Notes under the pieces: model-generated
What the model saw: only the letters and a program-made list of their open reading frames with translations
Databases searched by the model: none
Told to the model about the DNA's origin: nothing
Position numbers and translations under genes: made by a program
Part shown: positions 1 to 6,956 of the stretch, one piece after another
Position numbering within the stretch: position 1 is the stretch's first letter
How the letters are laid out: each line of letters starts with the position of its first letter
Assembly (NCBI GenBank): GCA_041675325.1
Contig: JBAYUG010000077.1
Location: 1 to 15,546 of the forward strand
Length of the DNA: 15,546 nt
From: CAIKZJ01 sp041675325
Lineage (GTDB): Bacteria; Bacteroidota; Ignavibacteria; Tepidaquicellales; Tepidaquicellaceae
Reading direction: 5' to 3'

Positions 1-285
1 AAATATTTCATAGTCTATTTTAATTCTTACGGTCGGCATTTCCTTCAGGGATGCAACGATGCGAATTAGGTCATCATACTTTGCGGGGGTTTTATAATTC
101 ACATGAGCTTCAATTAACGGAAGACCTATATTCTTTGCTTCAAGTTTCGGGTAAGGATAACCCATCGAACGCATAAGCTCGTTTCTGCCTGCTTCAAAGA
201 ACTCGAGGTAATGTACATTATTAACCACACCCATAATATCGGTGTGAGTATAAAGCATTCTCAAGTGTGTTTCGTTTGATATCAT
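1..285 (-). CDS. Acyl-CoA thioesterase, hotdog fold, YbgC / 4-hydroxybenzoyl-CoA thioesterase type (3' end cut by window)
   Basis: This is the N-terminal 95 residues of a small hotdog-fold thioesterase, which hydrolyses acyl-CoA to free acid and CoA in the cytoplasm. My translation of the minus strand begins MISNETHLRMLYTHTDIMGV and continues with VNNVHYLEFFEAGRNELMRS. This fits the family active-site helix pattern (D-T-D-x-x-G-V-V-N/Y-x-x-Y-L-x-F-F-E), with Asp16 as the likely catalytic acid. Family members are usually about 130-150 residues, so roughly a third of the C-terminus lies outside the window. The ATG (bases 285-283) comes one base after the stop of the FAD oxidase gene, so the two are probably co-transcribed and translationally coupled. 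The acyl substrate cannot be told from the sequence. Confidence 0.85.
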   Translation of the reverse strand, partial: MISNETHLRMLYTHTDIMGVVNNVHYLEFFEAGRNELMRSMGYPYPKLEAKNIGLPLIEAHVNYKTPAKYDDLIRIVASLKEMPTVRIKIDYEIF

Positions 286-286
286 A

Positions 287-1684
287 TTAATCGCTAAATA
301 TTTTGCCCGGATTCAGTATGTTGTTCGGATCAAAAGTTTTCTTAATATTTTTTGACAATTCAATTTCTTCCTTTGACAATGCAATAGGGAGAAACTCTTT
401 CTGTGTGTATCCTATACCATGTTCACCCGAAATTGTTCCTCCGAGTGAGACAGTATGTTCAAATATCTCTTTTATTGCTGATTTGACATTTGTGTTCCAG
501 TATTCATCCGTAAGATTTTCCTTAAGGATGTTTACGTGGAGATTGCCGTCTCCCGCATGTCCATACGAAATAATCTTTATATTATACTTCGCAGAAACTT
601 TCATAATTCCGTCGAGCAATTCAGGTAGTTTTGCCCTTGGAACAACAGTATCTTCTTCTTTATAAGTAGAAATGGATTTTACCGCTTCTCCAACAGAACG
701 CCGCAACGCCCATAATTCCTCCATCTTAGCCCTTTCCTCTGCCAGAATAATATCGACGGCATTATATTTTTCTACAGTATCGGAAATAGTTTGTATATCA
801 CAATCGATAACATTTTCGTTATTTCCGTCGAGTTCGATGAGAAGCTGTGCTTCGGAATCACTGTTCGGGAAACTTTTGCCAAGTTGATTTTCGGCAGCTT
901 TGATTGCGTCTTTTGTAAGGAATTCGAGAGCTGAAGGATTAACTCCGCTGTGGTATATTTCGGAAACGGAAGAGATGCATTCGCGGACGCTTTTATAAGC
1001 AATTAGTAAAATCTTTTTGTATTTTGGAAGAGCAAGAACCCTGAACACAATCTTTGTAACAATACCGAGTGTACCCTCGCTTCCGCATAAAAGCTGAGCA
1101 AGGCTGTAACCTGTGACATTCTTTAATGTTCTTGAGCCGGTGAAGATAATTTCACCTTTTGGAGTAACGAATTCAAGTCCAAGAATATAGTTTCTTGTAA
1201 CGCCGTATTTTGCTGCACGTGGACCACCTGAACATTCAGCAACATTTCCTCCGATGAAGCAGCTTCCGCGTGAAGCAGGGTCAACAGGATAGAAAAGTCC
1301 AATTTTCTCAAGTTCCTCCTGAAAAACCTGAGTTATAACTCCCGCTTCAACTACTGCCTGAAAATTATACTCGTCAATCTCAAGGATTTTATTGAATCTT
1401 TCCATTGAAAGAACTATTCCGCCATGAACGGGTAATGCACCTCCCGACAATCCGGTACCTCCGCCTCTTGTATAAACAGGGATTAAGTTATGATTTGCAA
1501 GTTTGAGTATTTCAGAAATTTCATTAGCAGATGCAGGTTTTACAACAACTTCAGGCAAGAATGATAAATCCTCGGTCTCATCCTGCGAATATTTATCGAT
1601 ATTTTCAGAATCGGTAAAGACATGGTCTTTTCCTGAAATATTGATTAAATAGCTAATTATCTGAGGAGTTATTTTGCCGTACAT
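287..1684 (-). CDS. FAD-binding oxidase, GlcD / D-lactate dehydrogenase family
   Basis: A 465-residue flavoprotein of the vanillyl-alcohol-oxidase type, which oxidises a 2-hydroxy acid such as glycolate or D-lactate. The FAD-binding part is visible in RGGGTGLSGG (about residues 73-82) and in a DPASRGSCFIGGNVAECSGG segment. The C-terminal cap carries GHAGDGNLH (375-383) and GGTISGEHGIG (415-425), typical of the FAD-oxidase C domain, and ends in NILNPGKIF. I chose the ATG at 1684 because the protein then matches the usual GlcD length. The reading frame stays open upstream to 2035, but those 117 codons run through intergenic repeats and look non-protein-like. No clear Shine-Dalgarno site precedes the ATG. 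The gene is followed at once by the thioesterase gene. Its exact substrate is not determined, and no GlcE or GlcF partner is visible in the window. Confidence 0.88.
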   Translation of the reverse strand: MYGKITPQIISYLINISGKDHVFTDSENIDKYSQDETEDLSFLPEVVVKPASANEISEILKLANHNLIPVYTRGGGTGLSGGALPVHGGIVLSMERFNKILEIDEYNFQAVVEAGVITQVFQEELEKIGLFYPVDPASRGSCFIGGNVAECSGGPRAAKYGVTRNYILGLEFVTPKGEIIFTGSRTLKNVTGYSLAQLLCGSEGTLGIVTKIVFRVLALPKYKKILLIAYKSVRECISSVSEIYHSGVNPSALEFLTKDAIKAAENQLGKSFPNSDSEAQLLIELDGNNENVIDCDIQTISDTVEKYNAVDIILAEERAKMEELWALRRSVGEAVKSISTYKEEDTVVPRAKLPELLDGIMKVSAKYNIKIISYGHAGDGNLHVNILKENLTDEYWNTNVKSAIKEIFEHTVSLGGTISGEHGIGYTQKEFLPIALSKEEIELSKNIKKTFDPNNILNPGKIFSD

Positions 1685-1719
1685 AGATAAATATAAGAAT
1701 ATTTCAAACAAATAGAAAG

Positions 1720-1836
1720 TAGTTGTTAGCACAAATCCCAAAAATGGAATTAAGGAAGGAATAAACTTGGAATTGTTGATCGCGATGTGAAATAGAACAC
1801 AGATATACGCGGATGAAGCAGATTTACGCGGATTAG
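1720..1836. repeat. Composite repeat, copy 1, left part (modules a and b)
   Basis: Module a (1720-1739, TAGTTGTTAGCACAAATCCC) matches 5192-5211 at 18 of 20 positions. Module b (1790-1836) matches 5215-5261 at 42 of 47 positions without gaps. Module b is itself built of about 10-nt units close to TACGCGGATT. In this copy the two modules are 50 nt apart, against 3 nt in the second copy. The matched order of modules shows that both loci carry the same composite element. Confidence 0.8.
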
Positions 1837-1865
1837 TGCCGTTAATGACATTAAAACACGAAAAG

Positions 1866-2012
1866 GGAAAGAGATTAGCACACTGATTAAAAATGAAGGA
1901 ATATGATTTACACTGATAAGAAAAGAAATTAATACTGCAAGGAACGCAAAGGAAAAAAGAGATTTTAACCGCTGAGAACGCAGAGAAGAGATTTGTTTTA
2001 TTGCTACGAGCA
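1866..2012. repeat. Composite repeat, copy 1, middle part (module c and degenerate neighbours)
   Basis: The region contains degenerate short-period units such as CACTGAT, GGAACGCAAAGG and, at 1969-1986, CGCTGAGAACGCAGAGA. A T-rich segment ending in ATTGCTACGAGC follows. The end of this stretch corresponds to 5304-5348 in the second copy, where the same order is seen (CGCAGAGAACGCAGAGG, then ATTGCTAAGAGC). No gene is apparent here. Confidence 0.6.
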
Positions 2013-2140
2013 TTACCACCAAAACACGAAAGCACGAAAAGGGATTTTATATATACCTAAGAGCTTTTTACCACCAAAACACGAAAGCACGAAAAGGGAT
2101 TTTATTTATAACAAAGAGTTTTTACCACCAAAACAAGAAA
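2013..2140. repeat. Tandem array of about 55-nt units (module d)
   Basis: A 38-nt block beginning TTACCACCAAAACACGAAAG occurs identically at 2013-2050 and 2068-2105. A shortened third copy lies at 2122-2140. Starts are 55 and 54 nt apart. Within each block the sequence has a period of about 9 nt (CCACCAAAA, CACGAAAG, CACGAAAAG). Related units occur at 5361-5392, at 8345-8480 and, inverted, at 8926-8956. Confidence 0.85.
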
Positions 2141-2176
2141 CAGTTGTTAGTTCATAGTTGATGGTTCATAGTTGTT
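2141..2176. repeat. Short direct repeat of the GTTCATAGTTG type
   Basis: The stretch repeats AGTTCATAGTTG and GGTTCATAGTTG in direct orientation right after the module d array. It shares the AGTTG word with module a and with a later AGCAGTTGATAAC near 2200. It is a degenerate tandem repeat with no coding potential that I can see. Confidence 0.6.
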
Positions 2177-2275
2177 TTGTTTTTTACCATTAGCATATAG
2201 CAGTTGATAACAAAAAAGAGATTACATTTTGTCTTGTAGATTTAATTTAAAATTCGTATTCATAGGGTTATATTT

Positions 2276-2290
2276 ATGCTAATTTAGCAT
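2276..2290. promoter_or_regulatory. Perfect 15-nt palindrome, possible operator upstream of mmsA
   Basis: ATGCTAA and TTAGCAT form perfect inverted arms around one base. The palindrome is centred about 76 nt upstream of the dehydrogenase ATG. It is the only clear dyad in the non-repetitive part of this promoter region. A role as a repressor or activator site for the pyrimidine operon is inference, since no regulator gene lies in the window. In AT-rich DNA such a palindrome can also occur by chance. Confidence 0.35.
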
Positions 2291-2358
2291 TAATGTTATA
2301 TATTATCAGGGAATTGAACTTTGATATTTTGTTTTAAATAACCAATTAATAATATATT

Positions 2359-3822
2359 ATGGAAAAACTGATTTATAAAGAGGTAAGAAATTATATAGGT
2401 GGGAAGTTTATATCAGGAAAAGGAAGTATGCTTGATGTAATCTGTCCGCTTGACGGGAAAGTTATATCAAAAGTCCCATTATCAGGAAAAGTGGAACTCG
2501 ATGCGGCGGTGGAATCTGCAAAGAATGCATTCGCTGCCTGGTCTACAATTCCTATAAAAGAAAGAGTTCAGATTTTCTACAGGTATAAGACAATCCTTGA
2601 GAAGAATATAGAAGAATTATCTTATATAACTCATATTGAGAATGGAAAAACTCTTGGAGAAGCAAGAGCTGAAGTGGAAAAAAGTATTGAACTTACTGAA
2701 TTTGCATGTTCACTCCCGCAGATTATATCAGGTGAAATATTGGAAGTAAGCAACGGAGTGGAGTGCAGGATAGATTACCATCCAATAGGAGTTGTTGCGT
2801 CGATAGCACCATTTAATTTTCCACACATGGTACCGCACTGGACGATACCGAATGCTATTGCAGCGGGTAACACGATGGTATTTAAACCTTCGGAGCAGGT
2901 ACCAATAACATCAAATCACATCGCTGAAATGCTGAAAGAAGCAGGACTGCCAGACGGAGTGTTTAACATAGTAAACGGCGGCAAAGAAATAACTGAGGCA
3001 ATATGCGACCATCCTGATATTAAGGCTGTTTCCTTTGTGGGTTCAACAAAAGTTGCAAAGATTGTTTATGCAAGAGCAACTTCAAGTTTTAAGAAATGTG
3101 CTGCACTCGGAGGAGCAAAGAATCATTTAATAGTCTTACCTGACGCAAACGTTTCCATGACAGCTTCGAATGTTGCAGCATCAATGACAGGATGCGCAGG
3201 ACAGAGATGTATGGCTGCTTCTGCAATGGTTGGAGTAGGCCCTGTTGACCAAATAGTCGAGAAGATTTGCGACGAAGCAAGAAAAATAATACCCGGGAAA
3301 AATCTCGGTTCTGTTATTTCTAAAGAAGCAAAAGAGAGAATTGAAAGATATATTACTGAGGCTGAGAAGCAAGGTGCAATAATACTTGTTGACGGAAGGA
3401 ACGCAATTGTCGATGGCAAAGAAGGCGGATATTATGTAGGTCCTACGGTAATAGATAATGTAAAACCTGATATGGCTGTTGCAAAGGAAGAAGTTTTCGG
3501 ACCAGTGCTTGCAATATTGAGAGTACAGTCGATAGACGAAGCTTTAGACATTGAAAACAGCTCAGAATACGGAAACGCGGCTGCTGTGTTTACTCAAAAC
3601 GGAAGTTATGCAAGAACTGTTATAGAAAAATCATCCGCAGGAATGATAGGTGTTAACATAGGAGTACCAGTACCAAGAGAACCTTTTTCATTCGGAGGCT
3701 GGAATGAATCAAAATTCGGAACTAATGATATAACAGGGATGAGTTCGCTGGGATTATGGATGCAGCCGAAGAAGACAAGCATTAAATGGAATGCTGAAGC
3801 TAAAACAAACTGGATGAGCTAA
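2359..3822 (+). CDS. mmsA: CoA-acylating (methyl)malonate-semialdehyde dehydrogenase
   Basis: A 487-residue aldehyde dehydrogenase that would convert malonate semialdehyde, CoA and NAD+ to acetyl-CoA and CO2, and methylmalonate semialdehyde to propionyl-CoA. The catalytic Cys284 sits in GQRCMAAS. The GGAKNH segment (251-256) has Asn where hydrolytic aldehyde dehydrogenases carry their general-base Glu, which marks the CoA-dependent MMSDH branch. The proximal NAD-binding stretch APFNFPHMVP (150-159) and FVGST (226-230) are also family-typical. Length is normal. The ATG at 2359 has no clear Shine-Dalgarno site. The gene lies 22 nt before the transaminase that would make its substrate, and it performs the last step of the pathway encoded downstream. 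Role in pyrimidine rather than valine or inositol catabolism is inferred from context. Confidence 0.93.
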   Translation: MEKLIYKEVRNYIGGKFISGKGSMLDVICPLDGKVISKVPLSGKVELDAAVESAKNAFAAWSTIPIKERVQIFYRYKTILEKNIEELSYITHIENGKTLGEARAEVEKSIELTEFACSLPQIISGEILEVSNGVECRIDYHPIGVVASIAPFNFPHMVPHWTIPNAIAAGNTMVFKPSEQVPITSNHIAEMLKEAGLPDGVFNIVNGGKEITEAICDHPDIKAVSFVGSTKVAKIVYARATSSFKKCAALGGAKNHLIVLPDANVSMTASNVAASMTGCAGQRCMAASAMVGVGPVDQIVEKICDEARKIIPGKNLGSVISKEAKERIERYITEAEKQGAIILVDGRNAIVDGKEGGYYVGPTVIDNVKPDMAVAKEEVFGPVLAILRVQSIDEALDIENSSEYGNAAAVFTQNGSYARTVIEKSSAGMIGVNIGVPVPREPFSFGGWNESKFGTNDITGMSSLGLWMQPKKTSIKWNAEAKTNWMS

Positions 3823-3844
3823 TTTTAAATAAGGGTAAAAAATC

Positions 3845-5194
3845 ATGTATAAAACTACAGCAGATAAGAATGAAATACTGAACAATAATCTGAATTACAC
3901 GCTTACTTCATGGTCGAAGCAAAAAGGATTAAAACCGCTAAACATTAAAAATGCAAAAGGAATATTTCTTTATGATTACGACGGTAAAAGAATATTTGAT
4001 TTTGCATCTCAGCTAATATGTGTTAACATAGGGCACGGACATCCGAAAGTTGCTGAAGCAGTCGCAAGACAGATGAGCGAAGTAAGCTATGTATATCCGG
4101 GAATGATAACGGCAGCAAGAGGAGACCTTGGAAAGAAGCTTACAGAGATTTCACCGAAAAACATGAATAAAACATTTTTCACGCTAGGAGGGGCAGAAGC
4201 TGTAGAAAATGCGATTAAGCTTGCGAGGGTTTATACAGGCAGACATAAAATAATTACATTTTATCAGTCTTATCACGGAGCGACGTATGCGAGTGCAGCT
4301 GCGGGCGGAGACCCGAGAAGACATACAATAGATTCACAGCAGCCGCCAAATTTTATTCATGTAGAGAATCCTTATTTTTACAGATGTCCGTGGAACAGCA
4401 AGACACCGGAAGAATGCAGAGATAATGCAATAGCGCACATGGAAAGAGTAATTCAGTATGAAGGTCCTCAAAACATAGCAGCAATAATGCTTGAGGGGGA
4501 ATCGGGTTCTTCGGGATGCGTAAAATATCCTGCAGGTTACTGGAAAAAAGTAAAAGAGATTGCGGATAAATATGGGATACTCACGATTGCCGATGAAGTA
4601 ATGAGCGGATTTGGAAGAACGGGAAAGTGGTTCGGTATAAATCACCATGATGTTGTTCCGGACATTATGCCGATTGCGAAGGGACTGACATCTGCATATA
4701 TACCATTAGGCGGAATTATTGTGAAGGATGAAATCTCAAAAGCGTTTGAAGATAAACCGCTTCCATTAGGACTGACATATTCTGCTCACGCAGTTGCATG
4801 TGCGGCTGCGAATGCAGTACTTGATATATATGAAGAAGAAAATCTTATAGAGAATGCCGCAACGATGGGTAAATATATTGAGGATAAAGTTGAAGAATTG
4901 AAGAAAATGCATCCGTGTATCGGTGATTTCAGAAACACGGGGCTGCTTGGATGTCTTGAGCTTGTGAAGAACAGAGAGACAAAAGAGCCTATGGCAAGAT
5001 GGAATGCCCCGGCATCGGAAATGGACATAATGAATAAAGTTATGGGGAAGATTGCTGAACAGGGAATGTACACGCTGGGAAGATGGAACTTAGTATTTAT
5101 TGCTCCGCCGCTTTGCATAACGAAGGAAGAAGCGGATGAAGGAATTGAGATTATATCAAGAGCGCTGAAAGTGGCGGATGAATATTGTGTTTAG
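3845..5194 (+). CDS. Class III PLP-dependent aminotransferase, probable beta-alanine (beta-aminoisobutyrate) transaminase
   Basis: A 449-residue cytoplasmic fold-type I aminotransferase. Asp250 in IADEVMSGFGRTG should hold the pyridine nitrogen of PLP. Lys279 in PIAKGLTSAYIPLGG should form the Schiff base. LGGAEAVENAIKLAR (114-128) is the class III phosphate-binding region. Placed between ureidopropionase activity and malonate-semialdehyde dehydrogenase in the pathway, it most likely moves the amino group of beta-alanine, or of 3-aminoisobutyrate from thymine, to pyruvate or 2-oxoglutarate. The amino acceptor cannot be read from the sequence. An AAGGG at 3829-3833 is a weak ribosome-binding site. 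The stop codon TAG at 5192 is also the first three bases of a repeat module. Other omega-transaminase substrates remain possible. Confidence 0.88.
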   Translation: MYKTTADKNEILNNNLNYTLTSWSKQKGLKPLNIKNAKGIFLYDYDGKRIFDFASQLICVNIGHGHPKVAEAVARQMSEVSYVYPGMITAARGDLGKKLTEISPKNMNKTFFTLGGAEAVENAIKLARVYTGRHKIITFYQSYHGATYASAAAGGDPRRHTIDSQQPPNFIHVENPYFYRCPWNSKTPEECRDNAIAHMERVIQYEGPQNIAAIMLEGESGSSGCVKYPAGYWKKVKEIADKYGILTIADEVMSGFGRTGKWFGINHHDVVPDIMPIAKGLTSAYIPLGGIIVKDEISKAFEDKPLPLGLTYSAHAVACAAANAVLDIYEEENLIENAATMGKYIEDKVEELKKMHPCIGDFRNTGLLGCLELVKNRETKEPMARWNAPASEMDIMNKVMGKIAEQGMYTLGRWNLVFIAPPLCITKEEADEGIEIISRALKVADEYCV

Positions 5195-5392
5195 TTGATA
5201 GCACAAAACCCGTAAAATAGAACACGGATTTACGCGGATTAAGCAGATATACGCTGATTAGAACCATAAGAAAATATAACCGTCCGCCGCGGCGAATCTT
5301 CGACACGCAGAGAACGCAGAGGATGAGATTTTATTTATTGCTAAGAGCAAGAGATTATTTTTCACCACTAAGGCACTAAGACCACTAAGAAG
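5192..5392. repeat. Composite repeat, copy 2 (modules a, b, c, d)
   Basis: Four modules occur in the same order as at 1720-2140: TAGTTGATAGCACAAAACCC (5192-5211), a 47-nt block of about 10-nt TACGCGGATT-like units (5215-5261), CGCAGAGAACGCAGAGG with a following T-rich stretch (5304-5350), and CACCACTAAGGCACTAAGAC (from 5363). The copy is more compact than copy 1. It starts exactly at the transaminase stop codon and separates that gene from the importer gene, giving a 271-nt break in an otherwise tight gene row. Confidence 0.8.
5285..5294. other. GC-only perfect 10-nt palindrome
   Basis: CGCCGCGGCG is a perfect palindrome within a 17-nt GC-rich island inside composite repeat copy 2. It interrupts the module order between modules b and c and has no counterpart in copy 1. 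It may be a remnant of a separate insertion or a protein-binding site; function unknown. Confidence 0.4.
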
Positions 5393-5465
5393 AAAAGAAG
5401 GTTTCAGAGCACTTAGAAAACTAAAAACATGAGAATATTATCAGGAGCAAAAGGAAAACTAATTT

Positions 5466-6944
5466 TTGTTAATGAAGGCTGAGAAAAACAATATAAATGA
5501 AGCAGAGTTAAATTCTTCGCTTTACAGCGAGGATTTAGCGGCTATACCTGAATCGAAAAGGACCTGGAATACATGGAATTACACTGCTCTGTGGATTAGC
5601 ATGAGTCTTTGCATTCCGACGTATATGCTCGCAAGTTCTCTGATAGAAGGAGGCATGAATTGGTGGCAGGCGATACTTACTATCTTTGCGGGGAACACGA
5701 TTGTACTATTACCAATGATACTAAACGGACATGCGGGTGCTAAGTACGGGATACCTTTTCCTGTTCTTGCTAGGGCAAGTTTCGGAGTGAAGGGTGCTAA
5801 CATTCCTGCTTTATTAAGAGCTATTGTTGCTTGCGGATGGTTTGGGATACAAACGTGGATAGGCGGGTTTTCTATATATCAGGTAATAAGAGTCTGGATA
5901 CCATCATTTGAAAATCTTCCGCAAATACTTCCTGAATTTCTTGGTTTGCAAACAGGACAAGCTATTTCCTTTTTTATCTTTTGGCTGCTAAACATGTATG
6001 TAGTTTATTTAGGCGTTGACAGTATTAAGAAACTGCTTGTGTTCAAAGCTTTCTTTTTACCTGCTGCTGCTGTAGCCTTACTATTTTGGGCGATATCTGC
6101 GGGAAACGGTTTAGGACCGATATTAGATCAGCCGTCTAAGTTCGTGACGACGGGTGAATTTTTTAGGTTCTTCTTCCCTGCCCTGACAGGCATGGTCGGA
6201 TTCTGGGCAACACTTTCATTAAACATACCTGATTTTACGAGATATGCAAAAAGCCAGAAAGCACAGATTACAGGACAATTGCTTGGTTTGCCTCCTTCAA
6301 TGACATTATTTTCATTTATCGGAGTAGTTGTTACTTCAGCAACATTTATTATATATGGAGAAACGATATGGGATCCGGTTGTACTCGCAGCAAAATTTGA
6401 CAGTAAAATATTAGTAAGTATAGCTATGGTATGCATTGCAGTATCAACTTTAGCAACAAATATTGCCGCAAACATAGTAAGTCCTGCGAATGACTTTGCA
6501 AATTTAGCTCCGTCGAAAATAAACTTCAGGATAGGAGGATACATTACCGGAATAATCGGAATACTAATAATGCCCTGGAAACTAATAGAAGACCCGAGCG
6601 GATATATTTTTAAATGGTTGATTGCTTATTCGAGTTTGCTTGGACCGATTGGAGGTATAATGATATCAGATTATTTTCTTGTAAAGAGAAAGGAACTTGT
6701 TGTAGAAGATTTGTATAAAGTGAACGGTATATACAGCTTTCAGAATGGGTTTAATAGAAATGCGATGATTGCGATGATTGCTGGAATTTTACCTAACGTA
6801 CCGGGATTTTTTACAACGATTGATGTTATAAATATTAATAGTTTTCCATTGTGGATTTCTGATATTTATCACTACGCATGGTTTGTCGGGTTTTTTGTAT
6901 CATTTGTAGTTTACTATTTACTGGAAAGAAAACAAATAAATTAA
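5466..6944 (+). CDS. NCS1-family nucleobase:cation symporter (probable uracil/thymine importer)
   Basis: A 492-residue polytopic inner-membrane protein of the NCS1 (cytosine/purine/hydantoin permease) family, which couples nucleobase or hydantoin uptake to a cation. The N-terminal segment SEDLAAIPESKRTWNTWNYT (21-40) is the family entry motif. WFGIQTWIGG (125-134) supplies the Trp and Gln that contact substrate in Mhp1. GFWATLSLNIPDFTRYAKS is the TM6 signature that includes the second substrate-stacking Trp. Most of the protein is hydrophobic and compatible with 12 membrane segments. Two starts are possible. TTG at 5466 has AAGG 11 nt upstream, whereas the in-frame ATG at 5472 would be 17 nt from it. 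The gene is 12 nt before dihydropyrimidinase, so the substrate is probably uracil or thymine, though hydantoin or dihydropyrimidine cannot be excluded. Confidence 0.9.
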   Translation: MLMKAEKNNINEAELNSSLYSEDLAAIPESKRTWNTWNYTALWISMSLCIPTYMLASSLIEGGMNWWQAILTIFAGNTIVLLPMILNGHAGAKYGIPFPVLARASFGVKGANIPALLRAIVACGWFGIQTWIGGFSIYQVIRVWIPSFENLPQILPEFLGLQTGQAISFFIFWLLNMYVVYLGVDSIKKLLVFKAFFLPAAAVALLFWAISAGNGLGPILDQPSKFVTTGEFFRFFFPALTGMVGFWATLSLNIPDFTRYAKSQKAQITGQLLGLPPSMTLFSFIGVVVTSATFIIYGETIWDPVVLAAKFDSKILVSIAMVCIAVSTLATNIAANIVSPANDFANLAPSKINFRIGGYITGIIGILIMPWKLIEDPSGYIFKWLIAYSSLLGPIGGIMISDYFLVKRKELVVEDLYKVNGIYSFQNGFNRNAMIAMIAGILPNVPGFFTTIDVININSFPLWISDIYHYAWFVGFFVSFVVYYLLERKQIN

Positions 6945-6956
6945 ATTAAATATAAA

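Larger units (their letters stand above)
1685..2358. other. Intergenic region between divergent genes, mostly degenerate repeats
   Basis: This 674-nt gap separates the minus-strand FAD oxidase from the plus-strand dehydrogenase that opens the pyrimidine pathway. Most of it (about 1720-2176) consists of short-period degenerate repeats, listed separately. The remainder (2180-2358) is AT-rich and should contain the promoter of the rightward operon. It includes a perfect 15-nt palindrome at 2276-2290. I see no credible additional gene; the open frame on the minus strand is repeat-derived. Confidence 0.8.

Noticed and set aside
1969..2140. Possible CRISPR array, given regularly spaced repeats
   Set aside because: Spacers of about 17 nt are too short and similar to one another, the units are internally periodic, and no cas genes are near; the 8345-8480 array fails for the same reasons.
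3123..3419. Antisense open frames inside mmsA and other pathway genes
   Set aside because: They are shadows of clearly recognisable coding sequences and have no family resemblance of their own.
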